Origin: an uncultured Caryophanales bacterium | Lineage (GTDB): Bacteria > Bacillota_I > Bacilli_A > RF39 > UBA660 | Direction of reading: 5' to 3' | Assembly: GCA_949948745.1 (NCBI GenBank) | Contig: CATLHA010000004.1 | Span: forward strand, 1 to 64,000 | Length of the DNA stretch: 64,000 bases | Shown: positions 39,181 through 49,395 of the stretch, piece by piece | Position numbering within the stretch: position 1 is the stretch's first letter | How the letters are laid out: every line of letters starts with the position of its first letter | Position numbers and translations under genes: made by a program | The notes under the pieces: generated by a model | Databases searched by the model: none | The model's input: the letters and a program-made list of their open reading frames with translations, nothing else | Told to the model about the DNA's origin: nothing

Positions 39181-40905
39181 ATGCTTTCAAAAGAAGAAAC
39201 TTTAGAAAAGATAAATATATCATTACCGAGTTATGCAGCAGAAAAAATAAGTTATGCATCAGACTCAAAATTTCAAGAAAAAGAAGAAATACTAAACAAA
39301 ATTTTAAAAATGCGTAGAATTGCATCTAGTAGTTATTATGATCCATCATTTAGAAACGTAGACTATTTTAAAATTAGAAGTTATATATTCCTACAACAAG
39401 CAAAGTTAATGGAAGATGTAGTTGATAATTATGATAGGGTAGTTACTCCAGAATATTCTTACTTTTGGAATTATGAATCTTTAGAAATTCCAGAACTTCG
39501 TACCTATTTTACTTGGAGAACTAAAATTAGAAAAGGGGAATATCCAAAAGTTCCAACAGGATATATTTTAATATATTTGAGTGAATTAATTAATTTGGTT
39601 GGAGTATCAAGTACAGAAGAGGCATTCAATAAAATTGCAGAATTAGTAAACTTTTATTATGATGATATACCCGAAATATTCTTTCAAAGGATATTTGAAA
39701 AATTACCAAAAGACTTTGTAATTAATTATGGTCTTTCCATAGAAAAATTACAAAAAGTAAAAATAAAAGAAGATTTTACAAATCATTATGGATTATCTAT
39801 ATATCGAGAAGAAAACATAAAAAAAGAATCAAAAGAGGATACGGATAATTATTATAAATCCATGTTAAAAGTGTATAAAAAAGATTACACAGATATTTTA
39901 AAATACTTAGCTAAAAACTCAAATTATAAAATACTAAATAGTAAATTTTATGAGACAAAATATGGATTTTTAATAGAAAAGATAATTCCAGATGTGTTTA
40001 ATGCTTTAGATACTTATTTTAAAGAAAAAGATTTAGATTTTGCAACTACAGTATTAGGAAAAAAAGAAAAAAATTCAAAGTATCAATTATTTCAAAATCT
40101 TCCATATTATGAAACTAGAGAAAAAGTAAATTTTTTAACTGTAATATCAGAAATAGAAGAATATCATCTCCAAGATAAAGAATGTATTGCACGTATTTAT
40201 ATGACAAATCCAAATACAAGAATATTTCTTGGAATTATCCTAAAACAGATTGAAGCAAGACTACGCGAAAAAACAAGATATAAGAGAAAGATTGGGGTAA
40301 ATCTAGAAGATTTAGAAAAATTACCGATAAAAAGAAATGTTCTTTGCAAGAAGATAAAAGAAGAAAGATTTCTAGAAGTCATTAATCAAGCAGTGGACAA
40401 TTTCTTAATTGAAAAACAAAAAGAGTTAAAAAAAGAAATGATAGATCGTAGGAAAAGTGAAATTTTAATCGATGCATCAACTTTTGATTCTATTCGTGAA
40501 TCTACTCTTCGTATTCAAGAAAAATTAATAACAGAAGAAGAAAAACAAGAAGATTTAGATATAGAGGAACAATCTATAGAAGAGGCATTCGAAAATAAAA
40601 TAAAAATAGAAGAAATTCCAGAACAGGAAACAATCATTGAAATGGGAACTTTAGGATTTTTAAAAAGTCTTACAAACTTAGAATTCGACATTCTAAATAA
40701 AATCATTCATAACACTACAAGAAATGAATTAGAACAGCTGGCAAAGAAAAATACATTACTGCTTGAAGTTTTAATTGAAAATATTAATTTAAAGGCACTA
40801 GATTATATGGGAGATAACTTAATAGAAGATGTAATTGATAGGATAGATATTTATGAAGATTATATAGATGAAATAAAAACAGAAATAGAAAAAATGGAGG
40901 TTTAA
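39181..40905 (+). CDS. TerB-N / TerB-C domain protein
   Basis: N-terminal FLQQAKLMEDVVDNY...LRTYFTWRTKIRKGEYPKVPTGYILIYLSELINLVGVSS (TerB-N-like); C-terminal FLKSLTNLEFDIL..LLEVLIENINLKALDYMGDNLIE..IYEDYIDEIKTEI (TerB-C-like). Confidence 0.85.
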   Translation: MLSKEETLEKINISLPSYAAEKISYASDSKFQEKEEILNKILKMRRIASSSYYDPSFRNVDYFKIRSYIFLQQAKLMEDVVDNYDRVVTPEYSYFWNYESLEIPELRTYFTWRTKIRKGEYPKVPTGYILIYLSELINLVGVSSTEEAFNKIAELVNFYYDDIPEIFFQRIFEKLPKDFVINYGLSIEKLQKVKIKEDFTNHYGLSIYREENIKKESKEDTDNYYKSMLKVYKKDYTDILKYLAKNSNYKILNSKFYETKYGFLIEKIIPDVFNALDTYFKEKDLDFATTVLGKKEKNSKYQLFQNLPYYETREKVNFLTVISEIEEYHLQDKECIARIYMTNPNTRIFLGIILKQIEARLREKTRYKRKIGVNLEDLEKLPIKRNVLCKKIKEERFLEVINQAVDNFLIEKQKELKKEMIDRRKSEILIDASTFDSIRESTLRIQEKLITEEEKQEDLDIEEQSIEEAFENKIKIEEIPEQETIIEMGTLGFLKSLTNLEFDILNKIIHNTTRNELEQLAKKNTLLLEVLIENINLKALDYMGDNLIEDVIDRIDIYEDYIDEIKTEIEKMEV

Positions 40906-40906
40906 T

Positions 40907-42229
40907 ATGGGACAAAAGATACCAAGAAGAATAGCAACAATACTTTTAAATTCTCTAAAAGGAGGAGTAGTTCCAAGAACTGGACTTGGATATATCGCAG
41001 TAGGAAGAGAAAAAGAAATTAATGCGTTATTAAATGATGTTAAAATTATAGAAGATGGCGGTGCAACATTTCGCTTTATTGTAGGAAAATATGGAAGTGG
41101 AAAAAGTTTCTTACTTCAAACAATTAGAAATCATGTGATGGATCAAGGTTTTGTTGTATTAGATGGAGATCTTTCACCAGAAAGAAGATTAACAGGAACT
41201 AAGGGACAAGGATTAGCTACTTATAGAGAATTAATTTCCAATATGTCAACCAAGACTAAACCAGATGGAGGAGCTTTACCATTAATTTTAGAAAAATGGA
41301 TTTCTTCCATTCAAAGTGAAGTTATGACAACTTTAAATATTTCTCCATCAGATGAAATGTTCCAAAAACAGGTAGAAATCAAAATATATGAAGTAGTCAA
41401 TAAAATTGAAGGAATGGTTCATGGATTTGATTTTGCGAAAGTAATTAGTAAATACTGGATTGGATATAAAAACGGGGATGATGAAAAGAAAAATAATGCT
41501 TTAAAATGGTTACGTGGAGAGTATCAAACAAAAACAGAATGTAAGCAAGATTTAGATGTGAATATTATTATTACTGATGATAATTGGTATGACTATATCA
41601 AAATATTAGCGGTATTTATGGTAGGAGCTGGATATAAGGGAATGCTTCTTTTAATTGATGAGTTAGTAAATCTTTATAAAATTCCAACATCAGTTACAAG
41701 ACAATATAATTATGAAAAAATACTAACTATGTATAACGATACACTTCAGGGAAAAGCAAAATATTTAGGAATTATTATGGGTGGTACTCCACAATGTGTA
41801 GAAGACGAAAGACGTGGAATTTTTAGCTATGAAGCATTAAAATCAAGGTTAGAAGATAGTAGATTTGCTAATGATGAAGAAAGAGATTTTCTAGCACCTA
41901 TTATTCGTCTAAAACCATTAACACCATCTGAAATGACCATTTTAGTAGAAAAATTAACAAATATTCATGCAGATTTGTATGAGTATGAAAGAAAAATTAC
42001 AGAACAAGAATTGATTGAATTTATTAAAATAGAATTTAGTAGAATAGGTGCAACTACTAATATTACACCACGAGAGATTATTCGTGATTTTATAGAGTTA
42101 TTGAATACGTTATATCAATATCCTGAAAAGACACTTTTATCAATCATTCAAAGTGATAGTTTTACTTATGCGACAGGAGAAAATTCTGAAGAAGAAATAA
42201 CGGAAGAATTTGCAAGTTTTGAGTTATGA
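40907..42229 (+). CDS. P-loop ATP-binding protein, BrxD/DUF2791-like
   Basis: FIVGKYGSGKSFLLQTIRNH Walker A, GMLLLIDELVNLYKI Walker B, GGTPQCVEDERRGIFSYEALKSRL. Confidence 0.87.
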   Translation: MGQKIPRRIATILLNSLKGGVVPRTGLGYIAVGREKEINALLNDVKIIEDGGATFRFIVGKYGSGKSFLLQTIRNHVMDQGFVVLDGDLSPERRLTGTKGQGLATYRELISNMSTKTKPDGGALPLILEKWISSIQSEVMTTLNISPSDEMFQKQVEIKIYEVVNKIEGMVHGFDFAKVISKYWIGYKNGDDEKKNNALKWLRGEYQTKTECKQDLDVNIIITDDNWYDYIKILAVFMVGAGYKGMLLLIDELVNLYKIPTSVTRQYNYEKILTMYNDTLQGKAKYLGIIMGGTPQCVEDERRGIFSYEALKSRLEDSRFANDEERDFLAPIIRLKPLTPSEMTILVEKLTNIHADLYEYERKITEQELIEFIKIEFSRIGATTNITPREIIRDFIELLNTLYQYPEKTLLSIIQSDSFTYATGENSEEEITEEFASFEL

Positions 42230-44367
42230 GTGCATTTGATGAATTAGCACCATTTATTAGAGATTATATTTATAGAAATCGTTGGGAAAATTTAAGAAAT
42301 ATTCAGGTTGCAGCGATTGACGTGATTTTACATACAGATGAAAATTTACTACTCTCAACAGGAACAGCAAGTGGAAAAACAGAAGCAGCGTTTTTACCAA
42401 TCTTAACAGATCTTTATAATAATCCATCTACTTCTGTTGGAGTACTCTATATCAGTCCATTAAAGGCCTTAATCAATGATCAATTTGAGCGTTTAACAGA
42501 TTTATTAATCGAAGCGGATTTTCCAGTATATAAGTGGCATGGAGATGTTTCAGATAGTCACAAAAACAAATTGAGAAAAAATCCAAGAGGTCTTTTACAA
42601 ATTACTCCAGAGTCATTAGAATCCATGCTAACTTATCGAAAACAGGAAGCGATTGCCTTATTTTCGGATTTAAGATATATCGTAATTGATGAGGTTCATT
42701 ATTTTATGGGAGAAAATAGAGGAATTCAATTACTTTGTTTACTAGAAAGACTATCTAGATTAACAAACATGAATCCGAGAAGAATTGGATTAAGTGCAAC
42801 CGTTGGAAATAAAGTAGAAGTAGCAAAATGGTTGTCAGAAGGTAGTAATAGAGATTGTGTAGTCCCACAAGTAGAAAACGATAAAAGAACAGTTCATTTA
42901 ATGATAGATGGAGCAGTAACAGAGGCAGATTATTATGATAAGCTATATCAAATATCCTTTGGTAAAAGAAGTATCATCTTTTCAAATAGTAGAAGTGAAG
43001 TAGAATTAAATATTGCCAATCTAAAATTATTAGCATCTAAGAAAAAAACACCAGATTTATATCTTGCGCATCATGGAAATGTATCAGGTGGATTAAGAGA
43101 ATATGCAGAACAAAAAATGAAAACAAGTGACATGAAGACAGTTGTTGGTGCCACTGTAACTTTAGAACTTGGGATTGACGTAGGGGACTTAGAGAGAATT
43201 ATTGAAACAGGAACTCCTTATAGTGCTTCTAGTTTTGTACAACGACTTGGAAGAAGTGGAAGAAAATCAGGAATTAGTGAAATGATGTTTCTATTCAATA
43301 AAAAAGACCAAGATGATACAGAACAAAAAAATAAAGAATTCTACCAACAAATCGATTGGGACATGGTTTTTTGCATTGCAATTATAGAATTATATTTAAA
43401 GGAAAAATGGGTAGAGCCATTGATTCAAGCCGAGCTTCCATATCCACTTCTATATCATCAAACAATGTGTCACTTAACCTCCCGTGGAAGTATGTTACCA
43501 AAAGAACTAGCCCAATATATGTTAACGCTTTCTCCATTTAAAAAAATTAGTAAAGAAGATTATAAAGAGATGCTTTCTTATCTGATTAAAATAAATCAAT
43601 TAGAACTTGATGAAGAGGGAAACTTACTAATTGGAGAAAAAGGAGAAAGAACTGTTTCCAGATATCAATTTTTAACAGTCTTTGAAAATGAGATTGAATA
43701 TTCAGTGCGCTATGAGAGCAAAGAAATAGGAACTATTAATACCTTAGTACCTGTTGGGGAAACTCTAATTCTAGCTGGAAGTAGTTGGAAAGTATCTGAA
43801 ATTAATTCAGAAAAAAGGCAAATTTTTGTAAAACCAATTAAAGGAATTTCTAAAAGTTATTGGGAGGGTCCTGATGAAATTATTGTTCATACAAAAATTT
43901 TAAAAAAGATAAAAGAAATATTAACAACAGAAGAATCATATCCTTATTTAAGACAAAGTGCAAAAGATTTGCTAGAAAAAAGCAGACAAATATTAAAAAA
44001 TGCTACGTTAGATCAAGAACATATTGTTATGACTTCCAATCATACATATGCAGTATTTCCTTATTTAGGAACAAAATCTTTAGTAACACTAAGATATGCT
44101 CTTGCCCACTATGGAGTCATATCGCATATCGTGAATATTTATAGAATTCCAGTTTTCCTACAAATAGATCAAGAAATATCTAAGGAAGAATTAGAAGATA
44201 TTTTATTTAAAATTAGAAATTATGAATTAAAAGAAGAGGACTTAGCAGTAGGGGAAGAAGTAATAAAAGAAAAAAATGTTCAATTTGTTCCTAAAGAACT
44301 ATCCAAAAAACATTATTTGAAAGATTATATAGAAATTGATATAATGAAAGAAAATTTAGAATATTAA
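42226..44367 (+). CDS. DEAD/DEAH-box helicase, BrxH/Lhr-like
   Basis: LSTGTASGKTEAAFLP, VIDEVHYFMGENRG, IGLSATVGN, ELGIDVGDLERIIETG, VQRLGRSGRKSG. Confidence 0.92.
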   Translation: MSAFDELAPFIRDYIYRNRWENLRNIQVAAIDVILHTDENLLLSTGTASGKTEAAFLPILTDLYNNPSTSVGVLYISPLKALINDQFERLTDLLIEADFPVYKWHGDVSDSHKNKLRKNPRGLLQITPESLESMLTYRKQEAIALFSDLRYIVIDEVHYFMGENRGIQLLCLLERLSRLTNMNPRRIGLSATVGNKVEVAKWLSEGSNRDCVVPQVENDKRTVHLMIDGAVTEADYYDKLYQISFGKRSIIFSNSRSEVELNIANLKLLASKKKTPDLYLAHHGNVSGGLREYAEQKMKTSDMKTVVGATVTLELGIDVGDLERIIETGTPYSASSFVQRLGRSGRKSGISEMMFLFNKKDQDDTEQKNKEFYQQIDWDMVFCIAIIELYLKEKWVEPLIQAELPYPLLYHQTMCHLTSRGSMLPKELAQYMLTLSPFKKISKEDYKEMLSYLIKINQLELDEEGNLLIGEKGERTVSRYQFLTVFENEIEYSVRYESKEIGTINTLVPVGETLILAGSSWKVSEINSEKRQIFVKPIKGISKSYWEGPDEIIVHTKILKKIKEILTTEESYPYLRQSAKDLLEKSRQILKNATLDQEHIVMTSNHTYAVFPYLGTKSLVTLRYALAHYGVISHIVNIYRIPVFLQIDQEISKEELEDILFKIRNYELKEEDLAVGEEVIKEKNVQFVPKELSKKHYLKDYIEIDIMKENLEY

Positions 44368-44380
44368 GGAGAGATATTAC

Positions 44381-44920
44381 ATGGAGGATAAAGAATTATT
44401 GGAAGTCGTTAATGAAGAAGGAATTCCGACAGGTATAATCTTATCTAGAAAAGAAATTCATCAAAAAAATCTACTACATAATGAAATTGCTGTTTTCATC
44501 ATAAATAAAGATGGAAAACTACTACTTCAAAAAAGATCCAAATGGAAAAAAAGTAAACCATTATGCTGGGGTGCTTCTTGTGCTGGACATGTAGATATTC
44601 ATGAGAAGGTTACAGATGCTGCTTTAAGAGAATTGAAAGAAGAATTAGGACTTGCAATAGAAGAACAAGAATTAAATCCATTAATCTTAAATAGACTAAG
44701 AAGGGGAAATAAAAATTCCCATATTCGTTCTTGGTATTATGTAGAAACTTCTTATGATATCTATGATTTTGTTTTACAAAAAGAAGAAGTAGAAGAAGTA
44801 CGTTGGTTTGATATCGATGAAGTAATAAAAAATATTGGAAATAGTGAGTTTACATTCAAAGAAGATAGTATGGAGCCTTTAATTAGATTAAAGGAAATCA
44901 TAGAAGAAAAATTAATATAG
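44381..44920 (+). CDS. NUDIX hydrolase (IPP isomerase-like)
   Basis: GHVDIHEKVTDAALRELKEELGL Nudix box. Confidence 0.9.
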   Translation: MEDKELLEVVNEEGIPTGIILSRKEIHQKNLLHNEIAVFIINKDGKLLLQKRSKWKKSKPLCWGASCAGHVDIHEKVTDAALRELKEELGLAIEEQELNPLILNRLRRGNKNSHIRSWYYVETSYDIYDFVLQKEEVEEVRWFDIDEVIKNIGNSEFTFKEDSMEPLIRLKEIIEEKLI

Positions 44921-44933
44921 AAGGAGACAAAAA

Positions 44934-45338
44934 ATGAAAGAAACATATGAATTTTTAAAAATTAAAACACAAGTAAATTATGTTGCAACAATAGATGGAG
45001 ACCGTCCAAGTAATCGCCCTTTTGGTGATCCAGTTTTATTTGATAATAAGATTTATGTATTGACAAACAAACAGAAGAATGTATCAAAACAATTAGGAAT
45101 TAATAACCACGCTTGCATTGTAGCCTATGATGGAGAAAATTTTATTCGTATTCATTGTAGATTAGTAGATGATAGTAATAATCTAGAAGCAAAACAAGCT
45201 ATTATTGATGAATTTGATTGGGCAATAGAAGCCGGATATACATTAGATAATCCAGACTTTCAAGCTTTATATATTGCGGATGCTACTTCAGAAATTATTG
45301 ATTCTGATGGTAATGTATTAGAAAGATATGAATTTTAA
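44934..45338 (+). CDS. pyridoxamine 5'-phosphate oxidase family protein
   Basis: NYVATIDGDRPSNRPFGDPVLFDNKIYVLTNKQKNVSKQL. Confidence 0.8.
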   Translation: MKETYEFLKIKTQVNYVATIDGDRPSNRPFGDPVLFDNKIYVLTNKQKNVSKQLGINNHACIVAYDGENFIRIHCRLVDDSNNLEAKQAIIDEFDWAIEAGYTLDNPDFQALYIADATSEIIDSDGNVLERYEF

Positions 45339-45379
45339 AAAGACCAGAGTTTTACTTTTCTGACCTTTTCTATTTATAA

Positions 45380-46675
45380 CTAATTTTCTTTAGGCATTAA
45401 TCTATAAATAATAGAATTAATGTCTTTTTTTAACTTTTCCTCATCAATTGGTAAAGTTAATTGATGATTTTCCATCAATACGCATCCGTTCACAATCGTT
45501 GTATCAATATTAGAACTTTCTACATTATGAACAATTTGGTTAATTAAATCAACAGTAGGATAAACCTCAGTATTATGTAAATCTAAAATAATAATATCTG
45601 CTTTTTTTCCTTCTTCAATAGAACCAATTTTATCTTCTAAGCCTAATGCCCTTGCACCATAAATTGTAGCCATTTTTAATACTTCATAAGAGTTAAATAC
45701 AGTAGGATCTTGGTACTTTGCTTTTTGTAATTGATCAACAACAGACATATGGTAGAACATATTTAGTGTGTTACCACTTCCTTGCCCATCGGTACCTAAA
45801 CAAATATTAAGACCATTTTTCTTATATTGTACTAAATCAGCGATTCCACACCCTAAATTTAAATTACTAATAGGGTTAGTTGCAATAGAGACATCATGGG
45901 ATGCTAGAAGTTTTTGATCTTCTTCTGAAATAAAGGTTCCATGCGCTAAAATTAATTTATGATTCAAATATCCTACCTTTTCTAAAGCTTTTGCAGGAGA
46001 AGTTTTATAATCATTTCTAATTCCTTCTACTTCTTTTTCATTTTCTGAATAGTGAATATGAATAGGTAAATGAAGTTCAGTAGCAACTTTTTCACATTCC
46101 ATTAAATATTCCTCATTACAAGTATACATAGAATGTGGCGTAACTGTAAAAGTTAACAATTCTTTTCCTTGATTTTCATTTACCAATTTTTTAAATTCTT
46201 CAATTCTTTCCAAAGAATCTGAATCCATATTACCCATTAAACATCTAGAAAATACACTACGTACTTTGGCTTCTTCAATCGCTTTTAAACTTCCATTTAC
46301 ACCAAAATACATATCATTTGAAGTTGTAGTTCCAGTTTTAATCATCTCCAAACAAGAAAGAAGAGTTGTATAATAAATATCTTCATCAGTCATATGGTCT
46401 TCAATTGGCCATATTTTTTTAGTTAACCAATCCTGTAAAGGATAGTCATCGTTTGTAGCGCGAAAAATACTCATTCCTAAGTGAGTATGACAATTGATTA
46501 GTCCAGGAAGAACTATCTTTCCACTAGCATCGATTAATTTATCATATGTTCCAGTATACGAATCCGTAATTTTATCAATTGTATCATCCTTAATTACAAT
46601 ATCTAATTTCTCATATTTTTTTTGTCTTTTTTCATCCATGGTAACAACAGTACCATTTTTTATTACTTGAATCAT
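45380..46675 (-). CDS. mtaD: amidohydrolase; S-adenosylhomocysteine/5'-methylthioadenosine deaminase-like
   Basis: IVLPGLINCHTHLGMSIFR, TPHSMYTCNEEYL, LILAHGTFIS, LGTDGQGSGNTLNMF. Confidence 0.87.
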   Translation of the reverse strand: MIQVIKNGTVVTMDEKRQKKYEKLDIVIKDDTIDKITDSYTGTYDKLIDASGKIVLPGLINCHTHLGMSIFRATNDDYPLQDWLTKKIWPIEDHMTDEDIYYTTLLSCLEMIKTGTTTSNDMYFGVNGSLKAIEEAKVRSVFSRCLMGNMDSDSLERIEEFKKLVNENQGKELLTFTVTPHSMYTCNEEYLMECEKVATELHLPIHIHYSENEKEVEGIRNDYKTSPAKALEKVGYLNHKLILAHGTFISEEDQKLLASHDVSIATNPISNLNLGCGIADLVQYKKNGLNICLGTDGQGSGNTLNMFYHMSVVDQLQKAKYQDPTVFNSYEVLKMATIYGARALGLEDKIGSIEEGKKADIIILDLHNTEVYPTVDLINQIVHNVESSNIDTTIVNGCVLMENHQLTLPIDEEKLKKDINSIIYRLMPKEN

Positions 46676-46790
46676 TTTTTCCTCCTAATATCATTTCTAT
46701 AACCATTATAACTGATTATTTTAAAAAAATTTAAACTTTTTCGGTCGAGTGTCCATTTTTTGTAAATAATGATAAGTATAGGAGGGTTTT

Positions 46791-49253
46791 ATGAAATATT
46801 TAAAATATTTATTATTAATTGGAATAATAGGTATGTTATTCGCAGTAAAAGAAGTACAAGCGATGAGTGATTCTTTTTATGAAGGAGAAAAAGTTACAGA
46901 AGCATATTTAAAAAAATTTAAGCCGGGATCATCCACTGGAAAATATGAACAAATGAGAATGTTTAGAAGAACAAGTGACAACAAGGCAGCTTATTGTATC
47001 GAATTATGGGAAACATTATCTACTGATACAATGGTAGGATATGATAAAGACTATGTAAAAAATGCAAATATAACAGAAGAGCAATGGGAAAGAATTCAAT
47101 TAATCGCCTATTATGGATATAATTACAAGAATCATACAACAGATAATTGGTATGCTGCAAGTCAATTTTTAATTTGGAAAACACTAGAACCAGAAAGTAC
47201 CATTTATTTTACAGATACATTAAATGGAAATAGAGTAGAAAAATTTGTATCAGAAATAAATGAAATAGAAAATTTAATAAAAGAACATTATATTTTACCA
47301 AGTTATGCGAATATGACTTTTACTCTAAAGTATGGAGCCAAAACAGAAATTGCAGATTATAATCATGTAACCAAAAATTATAAAGTATTATCTGATAAAA
47401 GAATAGAAACAACAACTGGAATGAATGGTCTTACAGTAGAACCTACTTTATTAGAAGAAACTACATTAAGACTAGTAAAAGAAGAATTAGAAGAAAAGAC
47501 GATTCTGTATGTTACGAATAAAGGACAAAATCTAATTGTAAGAGGAAATTATCCAAAAGTAGAAACCACAGTGAAAATAAAAATAAATACAGGTACAGTA
47601 AGATTTCAAAAAGTAGATGATAAAACAGAGATAAGTATTCCAGAAGGAGAAGCATCTTTTGACGAAACTATTTATGAAGTTTATGATAAATATCATCATT
47701 TAATAACAACAATTACCTTTACAGATCAAAATCCAGTAGTAATAGAAAAGTTGCCCTATGGGGAATTATTCATTAAAGAAATAAAGAGTGGGAAAGGATA
47801 TCAACTAGATGAAACTATTCATGAAATAGTAATAAATGATAATACTAAAATAATAGACTATATTTTAAAAGATAAAGTTTATGATGGAAAGGTTATAATT
47901 CAAAAATACTATGAGAAAGGAAATAAACTAGTAAAAGAACAAGGAGCAGAATTTGAAATTTACAATTCTAAGAAAGAATTAATTAAGACCATAGTAACAG
48001 ATGAAAATGGAAAAGTAGAAGTTATATTACCCTATGGAAACTATAAATTTCATCAAATAAAAGGGCAAAAGGGACATGAATTAGTAGAAGATTTCGTAAT
48101 AGAAATTAAAGAAGAAAAAGAACAAAATATAGAATTGATTCTAAATGATTCTAAACTAAAAAGATATTTAAAAGTAATAAAAAAAGATCAAGATACGAAA
48201 AAAGAAATTGTAATAGGAAATGCCACTTTTAAGATAAAAAATTTGGATACAGGGGAATATATAAAGCAGAAAGTATCTTACCCAAAAGAAGAAATAATTG
48301 AATTATTTAGTACGAATAGTGAAGGATTCTTTTTAACACCAGAACCATTAGAAAAGGGAAATTATCAATTAGAAGAAGTAACTGCACCAAATGGATATAA
48401 GAAAATAGATACACCAATTCAATTTGTAGTAGATCAGGATTCTGAAACAATAGTAGATGAAGTTTACGGAAAAATAATGATACTAGAGGTTTATAATGAA
48501 AGTTTAAAAGGTGAGTTAAATATCATAAAAAAAGGAGAAAATTTTCAAGTAGAAACAGATAAATACTATTATGAATATCATCCATTAGAAAATATTTCAT
48601 TCAATATTTATGCAGAAGAAGATATCTTAATGGGAGATGGCACTAAATTATATTCAAAAGATGAATTAGTTAGTGAAAAAACGACTGATAAAGAGGGATA
48701 TATTTCAATAAATCTACCATTAGGTAAATATTATGTAATAGAAACTGCATTTTTAGATGGATATATCGAAAATACAAAAAAATATTCTGTCGAATTGACA
48801 AATGACAACCTAAAACAAGATTTAAGAATTTATAATTATTTAAAAAAAGGAAGCATTAAAATATATAAAAAAGATGCAAGTACAAAAATACCAATTAGTG
48901 ATACTTATTTTTCTGTTTATAAAGAAGATGGAAAATTGTTAAAAACGATTGTAACAGATGAAAATGGAGAGGCAATTATCGACTTTTTACCATTAGGAAA
49001 ATACAAGATAGAGGAAATAAAAAGTAATCCAGATTATAAAATAGATCATACAAAAATAGAAGTAGAATTAACAGAAGAACAAGTAGTTGTTCCACTAGAA
49101 ATAGAAAATGAAAAATTAGAAATTATGCCACCACATACAGAGGTACATAAGACCGTAATAAAAAAATGCTTACTAATTGAATGTGGATTAGAAATAATCA
49201 TGGCATTTATAATAATCAATAATAAGAAAAGAATGATATTAACAAAAGAATAA
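46791..49253 (+). CDS. surface adhesin/pilin-like protein: thioester domain + prealbumin-like (SpaA/Cna-B) repeats
   Basis: Signal peptide; AAYCIELWET ... WYAASQFLIWKTL Cys-Gln thioester motif; about five SpaA-like repeats; C-terminal TM and KK-R tail. Confidence 0.87.
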   Translation: MKYLKYLLLIGIIGMLFAVKEVQAMSDSFYEGEKVTEAYLKKFKPGSSTGKYEQMRMFRRTSDNKAAYCIELWETLSTDTMVGYDKDYVKNANITEEQWERIQLIAYYGYNYKNHTTDNWYAASQFLIWKTLEPESTIYFTDTLNGNRVEKFVSEINEIENLIKEHYILPSYANMTFTLKYGAKTEIADYNHVTKNYKVLSDKRIETTTGMNGLTVEPTLLEETTLRLVKEELEEKTILYVTNKGQNLIVRGNYPKVETTVKIKINTGTVRFQKVDDKTEISIPEGEASFDETIYEVYDKYHHLITTITFTDQNPVVIEKLPYGELFIKEIKSGKGYQLDETIHEIVINDNTKIIDYILKDKVYDGKVIIQKYYEKGNKLVKEQGAEFEIYNSKKELIKTIVTDENGKVEVILPYGNYKFHQIKGQKGHELVEDFVIEIKEEKEQNIELILNDSKLKRYLKVIKKDQDTKKEIVIGNATFKIKNLDTGEYIKQKVSYPKEEIIELFSTNSEGFFLTPEPLEKGNYQLEEVTAPNGYKKIDTPIQFVVDQDSETIVDEVYGKIMILEVYNESLKGELNIIKKGENFQVETDKYYYEYHPLENISFNIYAEEDILMGDGTKLYSKDELVSEKTTDKEGYISINLPLGKYYVIETAFLDGYIENTKKYSVELTNDNLKQDLRIYNYLKKGSIKIYKKDASTKIPISDTYFSVYKEDGKLLKTIVTDENGEAIIDFLPLGKYKIEEIKSNPDYKIDHTKIEVELTEEQVVVPLEIENEKLEIMPPHTEVHKTVIKKCLLIECGLEIIMAFIIINNKKRMILTKE

Positions 49254-49266
49254 GAAAATGAGACTT

Positions 49267-49303
49267 TAAATGAAAGCTTTTAGATTTTTCTAAAAGTTTT
49301 TAT
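49267..49303 (+). terminator. intrinsic terminator
   Basis: aaagcttttaga ttttt tctaaaagttttt. Confidence 0.6.
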
Positions 49304-49395
49304 TTTAATTAAAAAATAAGGACAAACAATAGGAAATATGGGACTTTTCTTTACTTTGATAATAAAATTATTATATAATGATACTAGGTGATAAA

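Noticed and set aside
39181-44367. Annotating this locus as a canonical BREX or Ter system
   Set aside because: No BrxA/B/C, PglX, PglZ, TerC/TerD or nuclease gene in the window; only the TerB-N/C, BrxD-like and helicase components are seen.
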